Source of the DNA: an uncultured Adlercreutzia sp.
GTDB lineage: Bacteria > Actinomycetota > Coriobacteriia > Coriobacteriales > Eggerthellaceae
Length of the DNA stretch: 64,000 bases
Direction of reading: 5' to 3'
NCBI GenBank assembly: GCA_902478715.1
Contig: CABSMC010000002.1
Span: 20,769 to 84,768, forward strand
The position numbers and the translations under genes were made by a program. Position 1 is the stretch's first letter. The number at the start of each line of letters is the position of its first letter. The notes below the pieces were generated by a model. It had not been told where the DNA came from and did not search any database. It was given only the letters and a program-made list of their open reading frames with translations. Positions 34,283-42,750 of the stretch are shown here, piece by piece.

Positions 34283-36277
34283 TCAGCTTTGGCACAGCTC
34301 CACCACCTCTTCCACGGTGACGGCGTTTTCGAAGAGCCCACGGCTTATACGATTGGCCGCCGTGGTGTAGAAGCTGTTCGACGCGAAGAACCGCCGGGGC
34401 GGGTTGGTCGTCACCGCGTCTCCGTCGAAGAACAGCGCGCACCGATCAGCGTAACTGGCGCAGAATTCCACATCATGGGACACCATAAGCACCGTCGTGC
34501 CCCGAGCAGTCAAGCTTCGCAGCAACGCGGCGAGCTTCTCCTTGAAGAAAGCATCGAGTCCCTTCGTCGGCTCATCGAGCAGCAGCAGCCGCGGCTCGTT
34601 CAGCAGCACCTTGGCCAACGCCGCCCGCTGCACCTCGCCACCGGACAGGTCGAAGGGATGAGCATCAAGCAGCGGCACAATGTCTGTCAGCGCCGCCACT
34701 TCCCTCACCGCCGCCGTGCGCTGCTCTGCCGTGAGGCTGCGACCGTCCAGCATCTCTTCCAAATCTCCCCGAACGGTCTTCTTCACCATAAGGTTCAGCG
34801 GATCTTGCGGAAGCATAGCCACCCCGCCGCGGAACAGCTCGGCCCTCTTCCACTCCTTCAGCCGTCGCCCAAGCACGGTGATCTTCCCGCGATAGGGCCG
34901 CGCGACGCCGCAGATGGCGCGCAGCATCGTCGACTTCCCCGTGCCGTTGCCTCCCACCACGGCAAACAACGACCCCTCCGGCACGGTCAGCGTCGTCCCC
35001 CGCAGCACATCGGCGCCATCCCGCTCGTAGCGGAACCACACATCCCGCAGCTCCACCGCCGCCCGTGCGGGCGCCGAGTCGCAAGCCTCCCCCGCCGGAA
35101 ACGCCCACCGACGCGGCGGATGGACGGCAACCTCGTTCGCCAACCAGCTCCGCCCCTCCCGCACCGTGAGAGGAGTTTCAACTTGCGAAATCACCGCCCC
35201 TTCAACTATGGCAGAGTAGGGTTGCGCCGACGGGGAGGGGGTCCGCGCGCAGTTCATTGAAGTGCGCAAGAAAGAGTCCGCGACCCTCGATGAGCCCTGC
35301 ACTTCAATGCTGTCTGAGCACGGCGCCCCCTCCCCGTCGACGCAACCCGGACGGACGCACGGCGCCCCCTCCCCACTGCGGCGGCCCGCCCGATCGCACG
35401 GCGCCTCCTCCCCGTCGGCGCAACCCGGCCGATCGCACGGCGCCCCCTCCCCGTCGGCGCAACCCGGTCGATCGCACGGCGCCCCTTCCCCACTGCGACG
35501 ACCCAGCCGACCTTCCACACCCCAAGCGATCCGTGCCGCCGCCGGGAGCGCCAACGCCATGGGGCTGCTCGCCTGATGCAGCTGGCCCGCGACAGCCCGC
35601 GGCTCCCCGTCGGCGACGACGCGCCCCTCCTCCAGCACCACCACGCGGTCGGCCAGCCCATACACCTCTTCCAGCCGATGCTCGCTCATAACCACCGTCG
35701 TCCCTAGCTCGCGATTGATCCGGTGCACCGTAGCCAGAAAGTCGCTGGCGGCAATGGGATCCAGCTGACTCGTGGGCTCGTCCAGCACCAGTACATCGGG
35801 CCGGCCCGCCATGACCGACGCTAGGTTCAGCAGCTGCTTCTGGCCGCCCGAAAGCTCGCCCACGTTCTTATGGAACCAGTGCTGGATGCCGAAGTAGCTG
35901 GCCATCTCCGCCACGCGCAAGCGCATGGTGCGCTCGTCGCAGCCGAGGCTTTCCAAGACGAAGGCCAGCTCGTGCCACACTTTGTCGGTCACGATCTGCG
36001 CATCGGGGTCTTGCATGACGAATCCGATGCGGGCCACTTGCTCGCGTTCGGGCACATCGGCGAGAGGCACGCCATCGAACAGCACCTGTCCGCTTTGGTG
36101 CCCATGGGGAGCGAGCGCCGACTTGAACTGGCGCAAGAGCGTTGTCTTCCCGCAGCCGCTCTGACCGCATACCAGCACAAACTGGCCCGGCTTGATGGCC
36201 ACAGAAACATCACGAAGGGCATCGCGGGGCGCCTCCGGGTAGCGAAACGTCAGCTCTTCGAAAGCGAATAGCGCCAC
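34283..36277 (-). CDS. ECF transporter ATPase, two ABC domains fused (EcfA-EcfA')
   Basis: 664 residues from GTG 36277, with GGGAGGG upstream; it overlaps ecfT by 28 bases. Domain 1 (about 1-225): GQSGCGKTT, LSGGQKQLLNLASVM, VLVLDEPTSQLDP. Domain 2 (about 425-650): GGNGTGKST, LSGGEVQRAALAKVLL, LLLLDEPTKGLD. Most organisms encode the two ATPases separately. The linker between them contains five consecutive 13-residue units of the type GEGAPCDRPGCAD (DNA 35315-35510), an unusual Cys/Pro-rich tandem repeat. A long upstream extension in the same frame is shadow over ecfT. Confidence 0.92.
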   Translation of the reverse strand: MALFAFEELTFRYPEAPRDALRDVSVAIKPGQFVLVCGQSGCGKTTLLRQFKSALAPHGHQSGQVLFDGVPLADVPEREQVARIGFVMQDPDAQIVTDKVWHELAFVLESLGCDERTMRLRVAEMASYFGIQHWFHKNVGELSGGQKQLLNLASVMAGRPDVLVLDEPTSQLDPIAASDFLATVHRINRELGTTVVMSEHRLEEVYGLADRVVVLEEGRVVADGEPRAVAGQLHQASSPMALALPAAARIAWGVEGRLGRRSGEGAPCDRPGCADGEGAPCDRPGCADGEEAPCDRAGRRSGEGAPCVRPGCVDGEGAPCSDSIEVQGSSRVADSFLRTSMNCARTPSPSAQPYSAIVEGAVISQVETPLTVREGRSWLANEVAVHPPRRWAFPAGEACDSAPARAAVELRDVWFRYERDGADVLRGTTLTVPEGSLFAVVGGNGTGKSTMLRAICGVARPYRGKITVLGRRLKEWKRAELFRGGVAMLPQDPLNLMVKKTVRGDLEEMLDGRSLTAEQRTAAVREVAALTDIVPLLDAHPFDLSGGEVQRAALAKVLLNEPRLLLLDEPTKGLDAFFKEKLAALLRSLTARGTTVLMVSHDVEFCASYADRCALFFDGDAVTTNPPRRFFASNSFYTTAANRISRGLFENAVTVEEVVELCQS
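35315..35510 (-). repeat. 39-bp coding tandem repeat in the ATPase linker
   Basis: Five in-frame units (SGEGAPCDRPGCA, DGEGAPCDRPGCA, DGEEAPCDRAGRR, SGEGAPCVRPGCV, DGEGAPCSDSIEV) of 39 bp. Strong DNA identity between units suggests recent expansion; copy number may vary between strains. Confidence 0.8.
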
Positions 36278-37161
36278 ACCGCCCTCCCTCCGCAATTGAT
36301 AACCGCAGGAATAGCCAGAAAAGCGCCATAGCAAACGGCCCCCATAAGCACGGCCGCTCCCGCAGAGGGCCACACGATCGTCGGAAAGTAGGTGATCGCG
36401 AACCCTCCCTGGGCGAACGCGGCCACCGCGCCAACCACCAGCGCGCCCATCGCCACGGCCAGCACCGTATCGCACGCCTCCCAGCGGAAGAGCGCGAAGT
36501 GAGTGCGCCCCGGCAGCCCGAAGCCACGGGCCGTCATGGAGTCGGCGGCCACCACGGCGCCTTCCAAAGCGTCGGCCGACAGCGACAAGAGGACACTGCC
36601 CCCGTCGCGCACGCGCGCCGCCACGGAGGCGCCTTCCGTCGGGCCTTTCCCAATGCAAGCCCGCGCCGTCATGAGGGCGTCGGCTTTGCGGCGGTAACTT
36701 GGCACGAGGCGCAGCACCATGGTGAGCACCAGCGACAGCGCCGGAATAGCGCGGCCGAACAGGTAAGTAAACTTGTCCGAAGTCATGACCAGGTGAAAGG
36801 AGGCGAACCACAGCATCATGGCCACGAGCATAAGCCCCGTGGAGGCGCCCAAAGCCAGCGCTTCTAACGTGTAAGGACGGCCACCCCACCAGCGGAGGAG
36901 CACCGTGGCGCCCTGGGTATTGAACAGCGGGGCCGACAGCGTCACCACAAGCAGCACCGCCATGAGTCCCACGATGAAGAGCCACGCCTCGCGGCCGCGA
37001 AACGTCAGGTAGCAGGCCGCCGCTAGAAGAACGGACATCACCTGACAAATGGGGTTCGCAAGCACCATGGAAAGCACGATAGCCCCCGCGAAGAAACCGA
37101 ACGTCACCGCGGGGTGCAGTGACGCAAAGGCGCAACGGCCTTGGTATGGCAGGGTGCTCAT
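36250..37161 (-). CDS. ecfT: ECF transporter transmembrane (T) component
   Basis: 303 residues, CbiQ/EcfT family. About five helices; the coupling helices carry the Ala-Arg-Gly type motif ADSMTARGFG near residue 210 and RRKADALMTARACIGKG near 160, which contact the ATPases. It links the S component to the fused ATPase. It starts 27 bases after the methyltransferase-like gene, so all four genes (38097 to 33471) are probably one transcript. Confidence 0.9.
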   Translation of the reverse strand: MSTLPYQGRCAFASLHPAVTFGFFAGAIVLSMVLANPICQVMSVLLAAACYLTFRGREAWLFIVGLMAVLLVVTLSAPLFNTQGATVLLRWWGGRPYTLEALALGASTGLMLVAMMLWFASFHLVMTSDKFTYLFGRAIPALSLVLTMVLRLVPSYRRKADALMTARACIGKGPTEGASVAARVRDGGSVLLSLSADALEGAVVAADSMTARGFGLPGRTHFALFRWEACDTVLAVAMGALVVGAVAAFAQGGFAITYFPTIVWPSAGAAVLMGAVCYGAFLAIPAVINCGGRAVWRYSLSKS

Positions 37162-37188
37162 GGGCGACGCGGCTTCTCGGCGAGAACG

Positions 37189-38097
37189 TTACAGGACCGG
37201 TGCCACATCGAGGCCCGCAACGGTGGCGGCCAGCACCCCGGTGTAAGCCGGGGTCGCCTGACCGGCGGCACGCAGGAACTGGACGCCAGCCGCGCGCAGC
37301 TCAAGGGCCGCGGGCATCATGGTGTCGGGGCTGTAGTAGGGGTTCTCGGTCGTGGGGCCCTGTTGCTTGGCGTCGCGCTGGAACACCTGCAGCGTGGCCA
37401 TGAGACATAAATCCGCTCCGCGCGCCTCCAGTGTCTCGCGGGCCGCATCGGCCAAATCGCGCGCCTGATCAGGGGTGGCCAGCGTGGAGAAGCCGGCCAC
37501 CGCCGCGCCGTATTCCGCCATCACTTCCACGGCCTCGCGCCAGGTGCCCCGGCCGCTCGCCAAGCCGCCGTCACCCTGCACATCCACCGAAGCAATGATG
37601 GGGGCATCAGTCACCTTGCGCAGGCCCATGAGCGCACACTTCAGATCATCGGCCGTCGTGAACCCGTTCAAAAAGAACGCATCGAAGGTGCGGCCATCGA
37701 AGAATTGCGCCGCACGAGCGTACTGGTCGCGGTTTTCCACAAGCGACGCCTTGGAGTCGGGATCCAGCGGCAGGCCGCAGGGGGCGATTTCCACAAGCGT
37801 GTGCTGAGGCTTGAACTCCGCCATGACCGCAAGGGCCGCCTCGGCCAGCGCCTCGCCTTTGCCCTCGGCGCCAACAGCCACCAAGCGCGCCGGCGTGAAA
37901 TCGGCCACGGGGGTGACCATACACTGCGGGCCGGCCACCGTTTCCATGCGGTAAGCTTCTTCGATGGTTTCCGGCTCCACTAAAAGCGCGAGCGCCTGAT
38001 CGCACACCGACTCGATGCCGGCCCGACGCAGGGCCTCCTGAATCGGCGACGAAACGACGAGCATGTCCTTGCCAAAGCGCAGCGCGAGATCGGCCAT
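37189..38097 (-). CDS. Homocysteine S-methyltransferase-like protein lacking the zinc cysteines
   Basis: 302 residues from ATG 38097 (GAAAGGA upstream). The barrel matches the S-methyl_trans family: ETIEEAYRMETVAGPQ, TLVEIAPCGLPLDPDSKAS, DAFFLNGFTTADDLKCALMGL, APIIASVDVQGDG. The C-terminal motif that normally reads GGCCGT and holds two zinc-binding Cys reads RAAGQAT here (FLRAAGQATPAYTGVLA). Without the zinc site ordinary thiol activation of homocysteine is unlikely, so the substrate may differ. It heads the ECF transporter operon. Confidence 0.75.
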   Translation of the reverse strand: MADLALRFGKDMLVVSSPIQEALRRAGIESVCDQALALLVEPETIEEAYRMETVAGPQCMVTPVADFTPARLVAVGAEGKGEALAEAALAVMAEFKPQHTLVEIAPCGLPLDPDSKASLVENRDQYARAAQFFDGRTFDAFFLNGFTTADDLKCALMGLRKVTDAPIIASVDVQGDGGLASGRGTWREAVEVMAEYGAAVAGFSTLATPDQARDLADAARETLEARGADLCLMATLQVFQRDAKQQGPTTENPYYSPDTMMPAALELRAAGVQFLRAAGQATPAYTGVLAATVAGLDVAPVL

Positions 38098-38548
38098 GAG
38101 GAGTTCCTTTCCACGAAGTTGCTGCCTTCCATGATACAAGATTGCTTGAGGGATAAACCTTTTTCGACATGAACCCCTTCCAAATGATCTTTTGCGACCG
38201 CCGTGCATCCTGCGTCCTAGAGGGTGACAAAATCAAACAACCAGGGGGTGACATTCTTATTCGTCCATAACACCGCCATGCATCCTGCGCATCGTTTCGT
38301 GCATCCAGAAGGCGTTTTCCGATGCCGAGGGCCCTGCATCAACGAAGGAAGATAAAAGGTTCGGAAAGGAGGGAGACGGGCAATCTGAAACTTTCTTATT
38401 GAATGTGAAGAAAATTCTCAGAGGGCGAACGGGCTTATGATGCGGGTAAACGGGCTCTGACAAGGGGTTATATGCTACTCACCGCCGAAATGATGCCGTT
38501 CTTCGTGGAAAATGAAGCACATTATGGTGACCAAAACAAGTCTTGACC
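38098..38548. other. Spacer upstream of the methyltransferase-like gene
   Basis: About 450 bases without a supported gene. A 68-codon minus-strand frame (38257-38463) has no ribosome-binding site, homology or neighbour context. No cobalamin or SAM riboswitch consensus could be recognised upstream of the methyltransferase-like gene. Confidence 0.4.
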
Positions 38549-38554
38549 TATAAT
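38549..38554 (+). promoter_or_regulatory. Consensus -10 element of the candidate structured RNA
   Basis: TATAAT at 38549-38554 with a weak -35 (GTGACC at 38527-38532, 16-base spacer). Transcription would start near 38561, exactly where the run of hairpins begins. Confidence 0.4.
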
Positions 38555-38560
38555 TCGTTT

Positions 38561-38796
38561 CAGCGATTTGGAAGTTCCCCTGCTTCCATCGCTCTGCTTC
38601 AATCCCCTTGAAAGCAGAATGCGGCACTCGATGCCGCTACCCCCTCCTCCGAGGCGGCGAGGCACCCCTCCTTGCCGCCTCACTTCTTTTTTGGCGCTGC
38701 CCTTGAAACAAGCGCCGTGCTCGCGACGATGAGCAACCTGCCAACCCTGTTGGCACAAGCCGGTGGAACTGGATCGGAGTTCCGCCGGCTTTTTTG
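38561..38796 (+). ncRNA. Candidate structured non-coding RNA, eight consecutive hairpins
   Basis: No open frame explains this segment, yet it folds almost entirely into local stems: AGCGAT..GGAAG/CTTCC ATCGCT (38562-38593), CTGCTT/AAGCAG (38594-38617), GCGGCA/TGCCGC (38621-38637), GAGGCGGC+GAGG/CCTC+GCCGCCTC (38651-38681), GGCGC..TTG/CAA GCGCC (38693-38716), TGCTC/GAGCA (38718-38735), TGCCAAC/GTTGGCA (38739-38755), and the terminal stem at 38757-38791 followed by T6. It has its own -10 and terminator. It does not show the hallmarks of tmRNA, RNase P RNA or SRP RNA. The class is unknown. Confidence 0.5.
38757..38796 (+). terminator. Strong rho-independent terminator
   Basis: AAGCCGGTGGAACT pairs with AGTTCCGCCGGCTT (14 bp, one wobble) around a seven-base loop, followed by TTTT. 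It lies on the plus strand with no plus-strand protein gene upstream, which supports an RNA gene ending here. Confidence 0.85.
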
Positions 38797-38828
38797 TAGG
38801 CATCAGTTTTCTGCGTCTGCTGAATTCT

Positions 38829-39058
38829 GGAAATAGTTGCGAGTTTCGAGCAGCCGAACCGGGCAAATCTCACAGTGACCGCCCAAATCCGGAAGTAGAT
38901 GAGAGCTTCGAGCATCATTTCGCACCGCACGCGCTGGTTTTGTCCAAATCGCGCCCGAAACTCGCATCTATTTCCGAAGCCTTCCCTCGTTACGCCCGAA
39001 ACTCGCATCTATTTCCGAAATTCTCCTTCGCTATGCTCGAAACTCACATCTATTTCTA
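38829..39058. repeat. Spacer repeat cluster, CGAAACTCGCATCTATTTCC motif
   Basis: Direct copies begin at 38956, 38997 and 39038, exactly 41 bases apart. Inverted copies (GGAAATAGTTGCGAGTTTCG and GGAAGTAGATGAGAGCTTCG) lie at about 38829-38848 and 38891-38910. No gene is visible between the terminator at 38796 and 39179. Confidence 0.75.
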
Positions 39059-39178
39059 TCGAGAGGCAAAATCCGGCAAACATATCCTAAGCCGCAAACA
39101 AAATACGCCAGCTCTGCCACAAAGACATGAGCTGGCGCTCGGTTCAAACCTATCGACTCAGGCAGAGCCGCGGTCAAA

Positions 39179-39775
39179 CTATTCCGTAGCATCCTCCGCA
39201 TCAACCACGGCCACAGCCTCTTCAGCAGCCTCGGCAACTTCGGCAGCCTCGGCAACTTCGTCACCCTCAGCGTCGGCCTCTTCGCCGCGGTAGCGCTCGT
39301 CGATCTCGTCGTCAGTGTAGGCGATCGGCTCTTTCAGGGCCGCCATGAAGTTCGGGGCCTCGCCGATGTAGGCGGCCTCGGATTCGAAGGTATAGGCGCC
39401 CTCGTCATCGACCTCATACAGGTAGGCGATGGCGTAGCCCTCCTCGGCGCCTGGCACGCCGCCCTCGGCGATGAGCGCGTCCTTCACGCCATCGTCGGTC
39501 TCGATGTAGCCGTCGTAGCAGAAGGCATAGCAGTCGGCCCCGCGGGCGCCGCGCACGTTCTTCTCGGCCGCCTCGAAGCACTCCTCGGCGGAATCGCCCG
39601 GATGCGACTCGATGAACAGGTTGTCCTTCACGACGAGCGTGGTGAAGGGGATGACGTCCTCCCCGCCCTCGATCTTCTCTTTGGCCTCGTCCAAGGCGAA
39701 GACGAGCACGCGCTCCAGCTCGTCGGGGATCTCCGGCACCTCGGTACTCGCGTTCTCAATGTTGCGATCGGCCAC
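39179..39775 (-). CDS. Conserved-looking acidic hypothetical protein
   Basis: 198 residues from GTG 39775, preceded by AAAGGAGG. An upstream ATG would lie before this ribosome-binding site and is not preferred. The sequence is strongly acidic and has a globular middle (ERVLVFALDEAKEKIEGGED, FTTLVVKDNLFIESHPGDS, ADCYAFCYDGYIETDDGVKD) and a low-complexity Glu/Ala/Val tail. No signal peptide or membrane segment. Family not recognised; coding potential is supported by the ribosome-binding site and codon use. Confidence 0.7.
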   Translation of the reverse strand: MADRNIENASTEVPEIPDELERVLVFALDEAKEKIEGGEDVIPFTTLVVKDNLFIESHPGDSAEECFEAAEKNVRGARGADCYAFCYDGYIETDDGVKDALIAEGGVPGAEEGYAIAYLYEVDDEGAYTFESEAAYIGEAPNFMAALKEPIAYTDDEIDERYRGEEADAEGDEVAEAAEVAEAAEEAVAVVDAEDATE

Positions 39776-40155
39776 GGAGGGCCTCCTTTCCTTCAGGTTC
39801 ACAGGCGGCGCAACCTCCTGCGCGTCGGCCTGCATCACGGGGCGCCTTCTTCGGCGCTTCGTTGCTTGCCCGTAGTGTAAAGCAACGGCATCGCAACTCA
39901 AGCCACAACACGGCGACAAACGGGCAGCGCGGGCAACCGCTTCGGTGAGGCTTCGCCCCCTTGCCGCAGAGCAGGAACGAAGTTCGGCGGGGGCAAGCGG
40001 CGACCGGAGCGCGTCGCTTTATCGTCAGACGCAGCACCCGTTTCAGCATAGCGACAATCCCCCGCTGTCCGTAGCATGAAGAGCTGGATGTGGGAAACTT
40101 TTCTCATTACAAGCAAGGTCAGCAAACGGGCAGAGAAAGGCGCAAGCGGGCGCAT
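39776..40155. other. Divergent spacer before the YhgE/Pip genes
   Basis: About 380 bases between divergently transcribed genes. I see no convincing promoter, repeat or RNA signal beyond the ribosome-binding site of the minus-strand gene. Confidence 0.4.
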
Positions 40156-42750
40156 ATGCTGAAGCGAATGCGGACATACCTGGGAGTGATCTTCGCCATT
40201 TTCGCGCGGGATGTGAAACGGGTGCTGCGCAACCCTGTCGCGCTCGTCATCGCCTTGGGCATGATCGTCATGCCGTCGGCTTACGCCTGGTACGTGGTAG
40301 CGGCCAACTGGGACCCCTACAGCAACACGGCCGATATGCTGGTGGCCGTGGCCAACGAGGATGCGGGGGCCGACAACCCTGAAACGGGGCATTTGGACGT
40401 GGGCGCGCAGGTGGTGGCCCAGCTGCACGACAACCATGAGATGGGCTGGGAATTCACCGACGCCGAGGCGGCCATAAACGGCGTCTACGAGGGACGCTAC
40501 TGGGCGGCACTCGTCATCCCGAAGGATTTCAGCGCCGATTTCGCCAGCGTGTTCACCGGCGACTTCACCCAGCCGACCATCGACTACTACGTGAACGAGA
40601 AGCCCTCATCCATCGCGCCCAAGGTGACCGACGCGGCGGCCAACGCCGTGGAGGCGGCCGTCAACGAGAACTTCGTGAAGACGGTGTCGGAGAAGGTGGT
40701 GGGAACGACCCAGAAGGTGGGGGCCGAGGCGGAAGAGAAGGCCGACGCCGCCGAGGGCAGCCTCACCGCCGGCGTTCGCAGCGCCAAGGAGACCGTCAGC
40801 GAAACCCGCACAACCTTGGAAGGACTCGTCGGCACCGTGGGCGACACGCGGACGTCCGTCGCTCGCGCCGACGATACTCTGGCGGGGCTTCAAGACGATG
40901 TGCCGCATCTGCTGGAGGCCATCGGGCAATCGAAGGAACTGCTCGCGAAGGCGCGGAGCACCGTGAACGAGTACGGAACGGCGCTTTCCAAGAACGCCAC
41001 CGACGGAGCGTTGCAATTGTCGAGCGCCGCTGCGCAGGCCCAGCGCGCCTTGGGCACTGTGAGCGGCGATGTCGCAGCGGCCGAGGCGGCCACGAAAGGC
41101 GCCCTCGATGCGGCCGAGGGGCTGCTGGCCGACAACAAGGTGCTCATCAACGACCTCACCGCCCAGGCCGGAACGGCCGGCGCTGATCCGACCATTGCCC
41201 AAGCTCTTAGCGAGGCGAAAAGCGCCAACGAGCGGCTGACGACCACCACCGACGCCCTGCGCACGGCCTCAGACGAGCTGGCTTCCTCGGCCAATTCTCT
41301 GGAAACCGAGGCGAGCGCGCTGGATACGGCGGCGCAATCAGCCTCTGAAACTATTCGCGCCACCGCGGCCACCTTTCAGGACAGCGTGCTGCCAGACATC
41401 ACGACCAGCCTGGATTCCCTGGTGGAAGCGTGCGGCACCTTGGAAGGGGCCCTGCGCGGGCTCACTCCCTCGCTCGCCGAGGCGCGGGCCATTTTGGGGC
41501 AGCTCGGCGACACGCTGACCTCTTCCGAGACCTCGCTTTCCACCACGTCCGATTCCCTGGGCACCATGGAAACGAACCTGGAGCAGTCGCTGACCGACCT
41601 GACCGCCCTGCAGAATTCCGCCACCGTGAAGGACTTGGCGGAATACCTGAAGGCCGACCCGGAGAAGATCGGCGCCTTCATGGCCGCGCCCGTGGCCCTG
41701 GACACGCAACTGGTGTACCCCGTGAAGAACTACGGCAGCGGCGTCACCCCCTTCTTCACGAATCTGGCCCTGTGGGTGGCCGGCTTCATCCTCATGGCCA
41801 TGGTGAAGCTGCGCGTCGATCCGGAGGGGCTGCCGAAGTTCACCGCCGTGCAGGCCTACTTCGGACGCTGGCTGTTCTACGTGGTGTGCGGGCTGGCCAT
41901 GGGGCTCGTCTGCTGCGTGGGCGATCTGACCCTCGGGATTCAGTGCGAAAGTCCGGCGGCCTTCATCGGCGCGGGGCTGCTCACGGTGTTCGTGGACGTG
42001 AACCTCATGTTCGCGCTGGCCTACGCATTTAGGCACATCGGGAAGGCCATCGCGGTCATTCTGCTCATCGTGCAGATTCCCGGCTCCTCGGGCATGTTCC
42101 CCATCGAGATGATGCCGGACTTTTTCCAGGTCATTCACCCGCTTCTGCCCTTCACCTATTCCATCGACGCCATGCGCGAGGCCATCGGCGGCTTTTACGG
42201 GATGGATTACCTGCACGACATGTTGCTGCTGGGACTTTTGTTCGTGCCCCTGGGGTTCGCCATCGGGCTGGGCATCGGGCGCTGCGATTTCAATTTGAAC
42301 CTCATGTTCGACGAGAAGCTGGGAGCAACCGACCTGCTTCTGGCCGAGCCGGTCACGGCCAGCGCCAAAGCCGCAGGGCAGACGCCCGCCCGATACCGCA
42401 CGCGCACGCTCGTCCGCGCGCTGCTGAACATCGACGCCTTCCGTCAGGCCCTCATCGCCCGAGCCGAGCGTTTCCACCGCGCCTACCCGGTGCTGCGGCG
42501 CATCGGCTGGATGGCGCTCGTCGCGCAACCGCTTGTCACCTTCGCCATTATGGTGCTGGTGCATGCCGACGTGGATACGCGAGTCATGATGCTCATGGCC
42601 ATGGTGGCGGGGATCATCGTGGTGGACACCTATCTCATCGTGATCTCATACCTGGACACCAACCTCGCGCACCAGCTCGCCCTGGCGAACCTGAGCACCG
42701 AGGAACTGCAGAAACGCGCCAGCGGGCAAATCGGTGGTGATTCGGTGTGA
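40156..42750 (+). CDS. YhgE/Pip-family membrane protein (first of pair)
   Basis: 864 residues from ATG 40156 (MLKRMRTYLGVIF). A first membrane helix (VALVIALGMIVMPSAYAWYVVAANWDPYSNTADM) is followed by a YhgE_Nterm region, a very long Ala/Ser/Thr/Glu-rich extracytoplasmic coiled segment (about 190-500), and about six C-terminal helices of the ABC-2 membrane type. The C-terminal cytoplasmic/membrane tail is longer than in its partner. The family includes phage infection protein (Pip) and type VII-secretion-linked YhgE proteins; transported cargo is unknown. An upstream in-frame ATG (40090) lacks a ribosome-binding site. Confidence 0.85.
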   Translation: MLKRMRTYLGVIFAIFARDVKRVLRNPVALVIALGMIVMPSAYAWYVVAANWDPYSNTADMLVAVANEDAGADNPETGHLDVGAQVVAQLHDNHEMGWEFTDAEAAINGVYEGRYWAALVIPKDFSADFASVFTGDFTQPTIDYYVNEKPSSIAPKVTDAAANAVEAAVNENFVKTVSEKVVGTTQKVGAEAEEKADAAEGSLTAGVRSAKETVSETRTTLEGLVGTVGDTRTSVARADDTLAGLQDDVPHLLEAIGQSKELLAKARSTVNEYGTALSKNATDGALQLSSAAAQAQRALGTVSGDVAAAEAATKGALDAAEGLLADNKVLINDLTAQAGTAGADPTIAQALSEAKSANERLTTTTDALRTASDELASSANSLETEASALDTAAQSASETIRATAATFQDSVLPDITTSLDSLVEACGTLEGALRGLTPSLAEARAILGQLGDTLTSSETSLSTTSDSLGTMETNLEQSLTDLTALQNSATVKDLAEYLKADPEKIGAFMAAPVALDTQLVYPVKNYGSGVTPFFTNLALWVAGFILMAMVKLRVDPEGLPKFTAVQAYFGRWLFYVVCGLAMGLVCCVGDLTLGIQCESPAAFIGAGLLTVFVDVNLMFALAYAFRHIGKAIAVILLIVQIPGSSGMFPIEMMPDFFQVIHPLLPFTYSIDAMREAIGGFYGMDYLHDMLLLGLLFVPLGFAIGLGIGRCDFNLNLMFDEKLGATDLLLAEPVTASAKAAGQTPARYRTRTLVRALLNIDAFRQALIARAERFHRAYPVLRRIGWMALVAQPLVTFAIMVLVHADVDTRVMMLMAMVAGIIVVDTYLIVISYLDTNLAHQLALANLSTEELQKRASGQIGGDSV

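Noticed and set aside
35315..35510. CRISPR-like regular repeat
   Set aside because: Units are contiguous, 39 bp, in frame and encode a protein linker; there are no spacers.
38098..38548. Cobalamin or SAM riboswitch ahead of the methyltransferase-like gene
   Set aside because: No recognisable B12-box or SAM-I core on the minus strand upstream of 38097.
38829..39058. CRISPR array
   Set aside because: Repeats are only about 20 bases, occur in both orientations, are few, and no cas gene is near.
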